A stretch of DNA of 64,000 nucleotides from Eustoma russellianum (lineage: Eukaryota; Streptophyta; Magnoliopsida; Gentianales; Gentianaceae), in contig AP025071.1 in NCBI GenBank assembly GCA_036186865.1, positions 10,709,879-10,773,878 on the forward strand. The letters are read 5' to 3'. This document shows, piece after piece, positions 1 to 9,597 of the stretch (position 1 is the stretch's first letter; each line of letters begins with the position of its first letter). Position numbers and translations under genes: made by a program. Under the pieces are notes generated by a model. It had not been told where the DNA came from, ran no database searches, and saw only the letters and a list, made by a program, of their open reading frames with translations.

Positions 1-462
1 TTATTGTTCATGTTGTACTTGAATTAGTAAATTTTATCATGCATGGAGTGGTGGTATGTGATGGTGGGGCAAGGTATTGGTCTTGCAGATGTGACTGCGA
101 TTTTACTACTAACGACATAAGTTATTTTGTTTATATGTTATGGTTGGTTATGTATTCGTTTGTGTCGTGCATGAGTATGGTGTGCATTATGTTGTGTTTG
201 TGCGCCTGATTTTTTTTGTGGTATATATAAATGGATTGTGTTGCTGTATATTCACAGTTCATTATGTTATGTGATATCTCTTTTTTGTACTGTGTTATGT
301 TTCTTTGTGTAGTTGTGTTGGATTTTGTATGGTTGATGTTCTAGTACATGTTTGATACATGGAAATATGTCGTTAAGGTATGTTGTATTGATCAGTGTGT
401 GTATATATAGTTAATTAGCAAAATTGTGTATTATGGTCTTGTGTTTAAGTGTTTTTTTTTTG
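1..462. other. Unassigned GT-rich sequence
   Basis: No open frame or repeat that I recognise. The top strand is rich in T and G with many short TGT and TTATG words. It ends in a run of T at about 452-461, beside the decayed gypsy RT. It may be foreign DNA inserted in gypsy element A or an unrecognised part of its pol region. Confidence 0.3.
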
Positions 463-770
463 GCTCAGCGAAACTTTGCTGAGATCAACGGTCCACTCGA
501 ACTTCGCCTTCTTCTGCTTCTGTCTGCTCAGGGCACTAGTATCAACGAGAATCCTTCAACAAATTTCATGTAGCAGCTGGCTAAACCAAGAAAACTCCTT
601 ACTTTAGTCACCTTGGTCGGTCAAGGCTACTCATCGATAGTCTTAATCTTCTTCGAATCCGCTGATGTCTACTCTTCTGAACTTATGTCACTTAAGAAAG
701 CCATGCTTCTGCTGCGCAACTCAAATCATTTATCTCTGACTGACATCTTCTGTACTGATGAGGAGTCATT
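463..770 (-). pseudogene. Ty3/gypsy RT C-terminal fragment (element A)
   Basis: Read on the minus strand with frameshifts, this stretch gives the end of a Ty3/gypsy reverse transcriptase: a KVRSFLGLASCYMKFVEGFS block (the family's VRSFLGLAGYYRRFVEGFS connection region), then a block ending KKAKFEWT. Upstream are remnants of the AFLGHVISEEG and DxKKIxxI parts. Several stops and frame changes make it non-coding. It lies downstream of the gag remnant at 771-1367 in the same orientation, so it belongs to element A. The protease and the catalytic half of RT are missing, which implies an internal deletion near 770-790. Confidence 0.7.
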
Positions 771-1088
771 GATACCTGGTCGCCGGCGGTTGAACTATGA
801 TGTGACGCCGTCAGCCTCCTCGACGTCTGCATCAGTCATCACGTGGATTTGAGCACAAATCCTTGCTTCCTTTTATGGCGCTCCTGATTCTGTTGAGACG
901 ATGATGCCGGCCCTTGCTCAGTGCCCTCTCTCGTAAAGCATCCTAGTTGTTGCACCTATACTTTCATAGTCCTCCCACACAGACCCGAGGGTGGCATCCA
1001 TAATATGCACATGGTGGCGGCGATGGCCCTGCATTCCTCTGCGAGTGTACTTTTGTCACGGGCGGTCCTGTGGTTATTAACGACTATG
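771..1088 (-). pseudogene. Decayed gag C-terminus and gag-protease linker (element A)
   Basis: At about 795-853 the minus strand reads AQIHVMTDADVEEADGVTS, which resembles the linker AQVHAMTDAAAEQANDVVTG in gypsy C (about 39090-39149), where it lies between the CCHC knuckles and the protease. The rest, up to the gag N-terminus at 1089, is out of frame and I could not place the zinc knuckles with confidence. The sequence jumps from this linker straight to the RT C-terminus. Confidence 0.5.
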
Positions 1089-1367
1089 TCACATATCTCC
1101 ACCTCCTCTGTGAAGGGTCCTTCTGACTATTGAATTACAGACATCCTGCATTTTCCTATAGTAGAACCTCATATCCGGTGGTGACAATGGTTGTAGCTGC
1201 TCCTGCTCCTGCTGTTGCTGCAGGTGAGCCGTCTGCACCTGCTGCTGGGCCACCAATGTAGTCAAAGTGGCCAGCATATCTGCAAGTACCTGTGAGATAT
1301 TCCCCTGACCATGCTGATCGAAACCATTATAGCCTCCGTTTCCAGCTGGCTCACGTCGTGGAGGCAT
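1089..1367 (-). CDS. Ty3/gypsy gag N-terminal fragment (element A)
   Basis: A 92-codon frame starting MPPRR, the usual start of Tekay/Del-type gag. It continues with a Gly/Asn-rich stretch, a helix-prone segment and a glutamine-rich run (residues about 43-58). After FYYRKMQDV the family similarity stops, because a frame change truncates the protein before the retrotransposon gag capsid domain. A full gag of this kind has several hundred residues. It lies 262 bp downstream of the primer site at 1630-1641, the expected distance for a leader. Gag would form the cytoplasmic particle; this copy cannot. Confidence 0.75.
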   Translation of the reverse strand: MPPRREPAGNGGYNGFDQHGQGNISQVLADMLATLTTLVAQQQVQTAHLQQQQEQEQLQPLSPPDMRFYYRKMQDVCNSIVRRTLHRGGGDM

Positions 1368-1629
1368 TTTTTTTGTTCCAATTCATGAAAAAAAATTCAG
1401 ATTAATCAAGAGAAAGTTGAAAGTGTTGAACGCTGATAAACTGATAACTAAGCAAGGAAAGATCACCATCGGAACACAACCTCCCATAACCCGATCATAA
1501 CTTAGGTCTAAAATCATATCTTAAGTCTACTCTGTTTATTAGGGGTAAAATCGTCATTTTACAGAAGATCATAACTTACGTCTAGTGATCTAGTTAATCT
1601 TGCGTTTCCGAGGCGGATCTGAAGCCTCG

Positions 1630-1641
1630 GCTCTGATACCA
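1630..1641 (-). other. Primer binding site (initiator Met tRNA), element A
   Basis: The minus strand reads TGGTATCAGAGC, the exact match to the 3' end of plant initiator tRNA-Met used by many LTR elements. It sits 2 bp inside the LTR end at 1644, which fixes the element's orientation (minus) and identifies 1644-3967 as the 5' LTR. Confidence 0.9.
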
Positions 1642-1643
1642 CC

Positions 1644-3967
1644 TGTAGCGCCCCGCTCCCAAGCCCTAACATCGGGAACAGTGCACCCGCCGTATATCAC
1701 TAAGGAGAATACAAAGCGTCGAATCAATCTCTTACTTGTCAAACATGACGTAGAAATTTTTCGCGGAAACGTAAGCCATAACATATGTTAAACTCCAATA
1801 ATCGTCATTACATTGCTAAATAAAAATTGTGGGAATAAAAATAGTAAAGTAGTATGTGGAAAATTCTCAAAGTATAAACAAGAACAAAATAGCTGCAGAG
1901 TCCCCTCATATCCTAGCTGCAGCCCTCAACCAGACCACTCCGCTACGTCCGTCCCGTCCTCAACAAAGATGTGCTCGTAGTTCTCATCCAGCTCACCTGG
2001 GAAGTAGGGGCGAGTGACAGAAATCACCCAGTAGATGCCTGCCTCAAACAAATACAAAACGTACATACCGAAATGATATAACCACATAGCACATAAATGT
2101 AAGATATCCACATAGCACATAAATATAGGATAAAACCACATAGTACATAAATATAAGATAACATGCATAAGATAAAGTAAATGCGGTAAGTAAAGCACTC
2201 CACATAAAATGCGCAAGTACGTGATGCATGCTCAACCAACGTGTCACACGCAACAAGAATCTTGTCATGCAATATGCCCTAGACCTATATGCAATGCATG
2301 ATCCCGGGATTGACTGGATGCCTATAGCCCGTACACTACAATCCACCCTGACCGATGCCCGTGGCCCGTACACCACGATCCACCACAACCGATGCCCATG
2401 ACCCGTACACTATGATCCACCATGACCGAGTACCCATGGCCCGTACACCATGATCCACTCCACTCGAGCGTCTGAGACCCGTACATCTCAACCCGCTCCA
2501 AATGCAATGCACATGCCATGAATGCAACAACAAAGTCGCCTGGGGCCCGTACGCCCATCCTCGCCAACTCCGGCACTCAACAACAAAGTCGTCTGGGGCC
2601 CGTACGCCCATCCTCACCATCTCCGGCACTGAATATTTGGTTTAGTAAATTTTACAAATATTGAAAAGTTGTTATTTAGCATCCCCTTATTTTTCCTTAA
2701 CTTGTATTAATTTTCTAGAATTTTCTACTAATTTTCCCTATTTTCCCTTATTTAATTCTATTTATTACTAATTATTTTTAATTAATTACATTTACCAAAA
2801 TTCAGAAATTGAGTGGAAATAATTTAATTTTAACCTTTTATATTTTATGGAATTAATTTAGAATTTTCTAATAATTAAATATATTTTTCTAGAATTTTAA
2901 ACTAATTTTAATTAATTATTTATTGTTTAATCATTTCAGAAATTAATTTCAGATTTTTCTTAAATTTTCGGTCTGGTCCGGCCTGCTGGCCTGGTCCGGT
3001 TTGCTGGCCATCCGGTTCGGTCCGGCAGCCAGGCCGGTCCAACAACATTTTTCCTTTTTTTTTTATTTTTATATTAAATTATATTTCCTTCTAACCTTCG
3101 TAAAATCTTCGTTTTAACTCCGATTGACCTCAAACCAGTTGCGTTGGACTTGTTATAATGAGACGCAACTTTTGGGAGTGGACACGTCAGCACGTGTCCG
3201 GACGCGCCGCCAGGGGCCGCGCGTGGGTCCCACGCGCCACCACCGGAAATGCGTCCGTCAGACCTGTTTTTTCGACTTTCAACCCAATCCCAACCTATTC
3301 CGTGCTAGATGAACTTATTCTAAGGCCAAAACACAATTTTGAAGAACACTAAGTGTGAAAATATTCAACCTTTTGATTTTATTCAAGGGTGTTTCCAATC
3401 CGAATCACAACCACCATCAATTTCAATACACACGCACATACACATACATCCATAAACAACACATCTCATGCTTTCCCATATAAAACAAGACAAAATTCAC
3501 ATATTAAACAATTAAAAACAATGAATCACATAAATATATCATCAAAGCATGCATGTATTATACCCGTTTGAGGGAGAAGAGGCACCTACCTCGATTGACG
3601 ATAACACGAACAAATTCAACGGATTAAAACTTAGGTTCGGGGCCTCGCTTGCCTTCTTCTTCTCTCTTTTTTCCTCTTTTCTTTTTTTCCTCTTTTCTTG
3701 TGCGTGTGCGTGTGTGCAGCTGGGGGGGGGTTTATTGTTATGCATTATATGTATATATATGGTAGGGGGAGTTAGGGTAGATTTTAGGTTTCCCATTAGA
3801 TTTTGGTTTAGGTTTCCTAGTGTAACTCTACTTACCATTTAATTGTATTTATCTCTATCCTTCATTTTATTACTATTCCCTTTTTTTCTTTTATCTTTAT
3901 CCTCTATTATTATTATCATATATTATTATTATTATTTCTTTATTTCCTTTTTTTCATGGCTGTAACA
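1644..3967 (-). repeat. 5' LTR of gypsy element A (2.3 kb)
   Basis: Bounded by TGTAGCGCCCC at the left and CTGTAACA at the right on the plus strand, so on the coding strand it starts TGTTACAG and ends GGGCGCTACA. The primer site abuts its 3' end. Beyond 3967 the sequence is LINE 1, entered in the middle of its RT. The LTR carries GC-rich tandem repeats (2324-2630), a GC-rich patch with perfect palindromes (about 2967-3245), a long AT-rich middle, and a degenerate form of the stem-loop shared by all gypsy LTRs here (2014-2027). The partner LTR would lie left of the window. Confidence 0.75.
2324..2630. repeat. GC-rich tandem repeats in LTR A
   Basis: About four imperfect units of roughly 40 bp built on CCCGTACACCA-GATCCACC-CCGATGCCC run from 2324 to 2460. 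Two units of 53 bp follow at 2525-2577 and 2578-2630, each containing AAAGTCG-CTGGGGCCCGTACG. All share the core CCCGTAC. They lie about 0.7-1 kb from the primer-site end of the LTR. Confidence 0.75.
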
Positions 3968-3969
3968 TG

Positions 3970-5508
3970 CGTCTCCATAGTTGGAAAAATAAGTTTCTTT
4001 CCGCGGCAGGTAGATTGATTTTGCTTAAATATGTTCCTAGTGCTTTACCCATTCATTCTCTTGCTGCGATGACTTTTCTGTAGAGTATTATGCATGACAT
4101 CCGGCGATAAATATGTAACTTCTTCTCGGGTGGTAATGATAATAGCAAAAAGCATCATTGGGTGAGATGGCAAACATTATTCTTTCCTGTTGAGGAGGGC
4201 GGCCTGGGGCTCCGTCGACTTGATTCGCTGACCTCGACGTACTCAACAAAATTATGGTGGACTTATCATATGGAAACTTTACTTTGGACAACTTTTATGC
4301 ACGCAAAGTATGGAGGTTGGATGGATTATATTCCTCGGCTCACGGATTCTATGTGATGGAAACAAATTGGTGCGGCCCATCCAGTATGTGTACTCCAGGT
4401 TGATGGCTTTCCAGGTACTTAGTCATGGCATCCGGATACACATGGTGATGTTACGTTAAAATCGGCCTACTTTGTCTTTCGGCCTGTGGGTGTGCAGCTT
4501 TTTTCACATGGCTTTATCTGGCATTGACTACAGCTCCTGATCGTTTGTCTTCTTTTATGGAAGCTATATCATGGCGCCCTTCCAATGCAGGATAATTTTC
4601 GTCGCCTTTTGATTACAGGACCCACTCCATGTCCTTTGTGCCGTTCGGCCTCTGCTGCGACTGACCACATTTTTCTCCATTGTGAGTTTGTTTGGTGTTT
4701 ATAGTTACATTACGCATGTATACTGGACGATCCACATCCGATGGGGTATAAGTTGAGGTCGTATTTGTTAGCATGGTGGACTTCCACGTGTGGATCTACA
4801 TTTCGGGGATGTTTGCATATTATGGCACCTGATTTAATGTTATAGAATATATGGTGCACATATACTTCTCTTATGTTTGGTGAGCAACGTTGGTCGGATA
4901 CTCGTCTTCACGATAAGATTCGACAACATATATATCTTTGGTGTCAAGCGCAATCAGGTAAAAAACATGCGGCATTTGATCAGTAGTTGGTCGCTATTGG
5001 TATTTCTCCTCGGTTACAGCTTCAGCGGCCAAGTGTAGTGCGCTGGTTATCTCCTCCTTCGGGGCGGTTTAAACTTAATGTTGATGCAGCTCACAGCTCT
5101 TTTACAACTGTGGGTGGGGCAGTTCTTTGGTATTCTGAGGGACAATTCTGTGGTGCAATAGTCTTCTATCTCCCTAACTCTTCTCCGTTTCAGGCAGAAC
5201 TATAGGCAGTTGCTTTATCTTTGATATGTTTTGCCTAGCGATATCACAACATAGACATGCAGGTGGATTTACTTGCGGTGGTTGAATACATACAAACACA
5301 CACATCCACTATGCTTTCCACTTTTCTCCTGCTAGACTCCAGTCATATTTTGCACATTCCACGACAGATTAGCATGGCAGCATATCTACTGGCTCAGCAG
5401 GGGCAGCTACATCTTGGTTTCATAGTGTTTTCTCGATATGATGAGCTGCCGACTATTGTTAGGGCTGCACTTCCCACGGAGCTTTCCATGTCATACGTAT
5501 GGACATAG
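3970..5508 (+). pseudogene. LINE 1: RT C-terminus, zinc-binding RT domain and RNase H
   Basis: One plus-strand frame, broken by several stops, covers three domains in order. At 3970-4356 is the C-terminal RT region with RLHSWKNKFLSAAGRLILLK, then HHWVRWQTL and EEGGLGLRRLDSLTS. At about 4440-4720 is the zf-RVT domain, including CPLCRSASATTDHIFLHCEF with its Cys-Cys-His-Cys pattern. At about 5060-5480 is a plant-type RNase H with FKLNVDAAHSS, FQAEL, DMQVD and LHIPRQ. The frame ends at TAG 5506-5508. The N-terminal half (endonuclease, catalytic RT) is missing because gypsy A entered at 3967/3968. This is an L1-type non-LTR element, long dead. Confidence 0.85.
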
Positions 5509-6285
5509 TGGTGTCATTCTTATATTACAGCAGATTTTTTGCCTGCGTCATTCCACGATGCAGACAACTTGGATACTGTTTCTTTCCCTACTCCTGTCAT
5601 ATGCTTTGCGATATTGTGGGCTTACATTCATCTTTGTTGTTTGTTTCCTGTATCTGGGGATACGGGCAACATGGGTACATCTCCTGCACATCTTGATCAT
5701 GATTACTCTTTCTCTTACTTTGTTACACTTACTCATCTTCATCCTTTCTGTGTCTTGCATGGGTTATTCATTGATGCTCCTTGGGAGTTCATGCTGCTTA
5801 GCACATTCATTACTGGAGCTTTTTTGCGTACGAATCACTTTTTTCTTCTACTGCTGCACCCACCTATGAAGACGACTGAATATTCATCACCATCTTTTTA
5901 TTGGTTCTTATGTGGTTGTTTGGGTCTTCACTTTGCTGGCTTCCTCCTTTTCGAACTTTTGCTGCATCTCTTTTTTATGCCTTTGTATTCCTGTTTACAG
6001 TATTTGAACTTTACAAATGTGTACGCTTTTTGCTTCGACCAAATTTTTATCTACAAGGGTGGTTTTCCTTGGCATGGTTTTAATACGACATATCATGTAA
6101 GGTTGAATTCTTATTTCTTTACTAGGCAGCATAAGATATATGGTACTCGTGGTTTTCAGATTTGTAGCCACTTACTACTCTTGTACTATGGTTTTCCTCT
6201 GCCATAAATGAGGCCATATCAATAAAGTTATTTTTCTGCCAGTCTATATATGTGTATATATATATATACCCTTGCTTGAATAATT
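5509..6285 (+). other. T-rich 3' region of LINE 1 with AATAAA
   Basis: The 770 bp after the RNase H stop are T-rich on the top strand and end with AATAAA at 6221-6226, which suits a LINE 3' untranslated region. A 222-codon open frame (5539-6207) and a 143-codon frame overlap here in different frames. Both are Phe/Leu/Tyr-rich, as chance frames in T-rich DNA are. No poly(A) tail is clear; a short TATA microsatellite (6245-6268) precedes the SIRE LTR. Confidence 0.55.
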
Positions 6286-7984
6286 TGTTGAGAAATGGGG
6301 GTTTGAGTGATTTGAAAATGCATGATTTAAATGTTACGTGTTTACGAATTGGATGAATTAATTGTTACTTGACATGATTATTTGATAAATATGTTTTACA
6401 TACTTATATATATTGTTGTCGTACTAACGTGCCATGAAACATTAAAGCTTACATCATATGGAAAACATTTGTCGTCTTTGTATTTTTTCAGGTGCGATGA
6501 TTAATGAACTAAACTAGTTCATTAAGTGAGTACTTAAGGAGATGAACTAACTAGCTCATTAAATGGAGATATACTTGGAGAGAGCTATTTAGCAATAAAC
6601 CTGAAATGGAAAGTCCTCTCTTGTCACCTTCACACATGCTACATATACATATTTCAGATATACATATTTTTTATAACCACAAACTATATACTTATATCCC
6701 GACGTTGCACCGATACGTCATACACATCATAAACGTATATCGACATCACACCGCCATATATACATCATACTTGTGAGTATATACAAGCCTCATATCATAC
6801 ATTACAAGTCATCTTTGTACAAAAGAATTATATCGGCATGTCACGAGTCCATAAACCAAAAATTGTCGTATCGGATGACTATAGAATCTTCACCGACATG
6901 TCATGTACTTACCATATGAAGATGGCCAGTCTATATACAATCCAAATACTCAGAAAATTCGTTCTCCACATGTCAAATTCATCCCCAAGTCATACCATGT
7001 TTACACACATGAATCACCCACAATTTAGCCTTGATTTGTGGAGAATTCAAACTCAAATTCTTTCTAACACGTGGCATTTTTTCCTTCAGCCATAGGAGCT
7101 GACAATACACTTTATTGTATGTATATTATGTGTCATCATATTATACAATGCAATATTCCAAGGCATTCAAGAAAAATTTTCAAGGGGACAACTCAGCCTA
7201 AGGGGGCGGCCATTCACCTATAAATAGAGGGGAAGTGTGCAAGACAAAGCCAAGCAAAAAAGTTCATACTACTATCAAGATCAAGCAAGACCATTCTCTT
7301 CTTTTCTTATTCTTTTCTCTTGCTCTTAGCCTCAAGCCTATCATTCTTATATTCCATATACTATATAGGCTTTGTTCATACCACCCACATACGTTCATCT
7401 CTTGTACAAGACTGATCAAGGTGTGGTCAAACCTTTATTTGTTCGGTGGTGGTGTTTGTGTTGTTGTTTTTATTTCTTTGATTGTAAAAGGGTGGACTTG
7501 GTGTTTAACTCCAGTCACCCTTCTGCCAAAGTTTTATTTGTAATTAGTGAATACCGAGGAAGGTGTGCTCGAAGACTGGAGTAGGTTGATTTAACCGAAC
7601 CAGTATAAAAATCCTGGTGTCATTTACTTTCAGCATTTTTACTTTCAATTTCAGTTTTCTGCATCATTTTCATACTTACGGCAAAAATATCAAACGTTTT
7701 CCAAAAATCAAAAAATTTTGCAGAAACATAGGCACACATCTTAGCTTTCATTTGGGACAAGTTTCATCAGATTTGGATAAGTATAAGTTTACTAAATGTT
7801 CATAGTTCCGAGACTAGTGCAATCTGATACTCAGATCTGCAAGGGTTGAGAACATCAACGTGGTTAACATACTTAACAAAAGGATTTTGAAAAACTATTT
7901 CTACCTATTAAAGTACAAATCTTAAGGATCATATCTTAAAATTTTCAGGTCATTTAGAGTTGTCAATTAATAGGAGTAAAATTT
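6286..7984 (+). repeat. Truncated solo SIRE LTR 'D', plus orientation
   Basis: It begins TGTTGAGAAATGGGGGTTTG, the coding-strand start of the SIRE LTRs seen elsewhere in inverse orientation (left LTR of element A, whose coding-strand start is at 17173). Shared blocks follow in the right order: the AATGAACTA inverted repeats (6511-6570), the AACCAAAAATTGTCGTATCGG block (6851-6875), the TATA region (7219) and the GACTGGAGTAGGTTG block near 7574. Similarity runs to about 7984, then the sequence becomes gypsy E. Roughly the last 0.5 kb of the LTR and any internal region are absent. It is the most diverged SIRE LTR here. Confidence 0.8.
7219..7227 (+). promoter_or_regulatory. TATA box of SIRE LTR D
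   Basis: TATAAATAG, preceded by GGGGCGGCCATTCACC and followed by GAGGGGAAG. The equivalent site is AAATAAAAGG in SIRE element A, a weaker AAGCTTAAAAGG in the tandem derivative and GATAAAAAGAG in element C. The alignment of these blocks makes this the probable core promoter of the family. Confidence 0.6.
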
Positions 7985-8213
7985 TCATCGATGCATGTTA
8001 TGACGATTCCGGATGTATTAGGATGTATTAGGATGTATAATACATTTCGGATGTACTTATGTTGATGCTTATTTTTGCTTATGTTACTTTGCTTCCGCTC
8101 ATCGATACACGTTATGACAATTTGTGCATGAATGTTATCGACGCCTTGTACTTCTCGTAGCAGAGTACGGCCGGTGCACGTGTCGAGACCCTAGTCTCGG
8201 GCTGGGCGCTAAA
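7985..8213 (+). repeat. 3' stub of the 5' LTR of gypsy element E
   Basis: It matches the end of the 3' LTR (13625-13803) from GGATGTATTAGGATGTA through CTTTGCTTCCGCTCATCGA to the terminal GCGCT. Here the end reads GCGCTAAA against GCGCTACA at 13803. Only the last 0.2 kb of an LTR of about 4.2 kb remains; its left edge coincides with the truncated end of SIRE LTR D, so one deletion probably removed the end of D and most of this LTR. Confidence 0.75.
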
Positions 8214-8215
8214 GG

Positions 8216-8227
8216 TGGTGTCAGGCC
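8216..8227 (+). other. Mutated primer binding site, element E
   Basis: TGGTGTCAGGCC stands where TGGTATCAGAGC is expected, two bases after the LTR end, and is followed by AAGGCTCCAGATCC as in gypsy C (37648). Three differences from the tRNA match suggest an old copy. Confidence 0.65.
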
Positions 8228-8445
8228 AAGGCTCCAGATCCAAAGTGGACAACATAAGCTAAACAACGACAAGTACGTAGGCTATGATTTTAGAATTTAA
8301 GATTGATCTTCGATAAGTGAGCCAGCCTTGGTATGAGTTACTTAGATAGGTTTAGTAGGGTATACTTTGGAATATAACATAAAATTCTAAGTTGGATTTT
8401 ATATGTTTTCAGAACTAATAATTATGATGTGATAATTTCCGTAGG

Positions 8446-9170
8446 ATGACATCACGATTTGGGTAGTCGCACCGCATCACCATCCTCGCCAGAGTTGGTA
8501 ACAGTACCTAAGCCGACTGGGATGCCGCTAACACCGGTTACACTTCCTGCGGCACCTGATGAAGTAAGGGCACAGATTATATGGCCGTTCCTGATCGGGC
8601 AAGCTAGGCAGTGGTGGAGAACATATATTCAGTCCCTGCCTTAGCCAATAGCATGTACTGACTTTATAGAAGAGTTATGTATGCTCTATCTCTCCTCAGC
8701 ATTGGTGATGCAGCGAATTGAGGAATTTGACAATCTAAAATAGGAACAGGTGTCTCAGTCTCCGAATACTTCCGACTTTTTGTCACTTTAGGACGGTACG
8801 TTCCAGAGATTATGAATGACGTTACAATTAAGATGACCAGGTTTAGATGTGGTCTCAACCCCCCGATCTGGGATTGGATGATAAGAACATGTTCTGACAC
8901 TTTCGGGAGATTTTTGGATAACTACTACAGAGTGGAACGAGCTATCACGTCACTAAAGCATAAGAAAAGGAACCAGGAAATCAAATTGGAAGATGGTGCC
9001 CATATTCACAGCAGACCACAATAGGTCCTAGATGCTCACAGTGTTGGAAACGACATTCGGGCGAATGCCATTTAGGAACGGATGCTTATTTTGGATGCGG
9101 TGAAATAGGACACCAGATAAGAGAATGTCCCAGGAGGAGAAGAATTCCACCGGTAGGAATACAATGACAA
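8446..9170 (+). pseudogene. Ty3/gypsy gag remnant with zinc knuckles (element E)
   Basis: With frameshifts and stops this reads as the retrotransposon gag domain: FLIGQARQWWRTYIQSLP (8588-8641), then the IEEFDNL block (about 8715), and an open segment 8812-9024 with MTRFRCGLNPPIWDW and YYRVERAI. Two CCHC-type knuckles follow at 9022-9140: CSQCWKRHSGEC and FGCGEIGHQIRECP, the second with its first Cys replaced by Tyr. A likely start is ATG 8446, but stop codons follow at once (TAG 8464). The same order is seen in gypsy C gag. No protease, RT or integrase follows before the LTR. Confidence 0.8.
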
Positions 9171-9597
9171 GAAGGACCATCGCGAATGGACAATCGGGGT
9201 TAAAAGGAGCACGATCCGGGATTTTGGACACCAGACGCGACATTTGGCATGAAAAAACACGCAACTTAATTACAATTAACATTTTCGGAATGTAAGCACT
9301 GATAGATTAATCGCAGCTAAAGTATTTATACCGAAAGGGATAACTGCTCAAGGAAGTGAGTTAGGATAGGATGTACACAGGCCTCACCCACAGATACACA
9401 CCTATAGTGGAAACTTTGAATTCCAAATCAAAGTTTTAAGTTATGATTTTAGGGAAGCATGTTGAGCGCCAAAGGATTACGTAAGAAAATTATGGTTACA
9501 GGTGTCAGGAATGGAATCATTAGAGAAAACATTAAGCAGTAAATTACAATTGAACCCTTAAGTTTCAAGGATGAAACTTTTTATAAGGCGGGAGGAC
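9171..9597 (+). other. Decayed internal 3' region and polypurine tract of element E
   Basis: No pol domain could be recognised between the knuckles and the LTR. The end, AAGGATGAAACTTTTTATAAGGCGGGAGGAC (9567-9597, interrupted here by position only), resembles the usual gypsy ending in which the last pol codons run into a purine-rich tract beside the 3' LTR; the tract is about 9584-9597. Confidence 0.45.

Noticed and set aside
1630..1641. tRNA gene
   Set aside because: The match is only the 12-base primer site complementary to the tRNA 3' end; no cloverleaf surrounds this or the other primer sites.
2044..2629. Overlapping minus-strand frames of 84-114 codons
   Set aside because: They are low-complexity frames through the tandem repeats and AT-rich part of LTR A, with no family features.
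5539..6207. 222-codon open frame that could be a membrane protein gene
   Set aside because: It lies in the T-rich region after LINE 1 RNase H, overlaps another long frame, is dominated by Phe, Leu and Tyr as expected from T-rich DNA, and has no recognisable domain.
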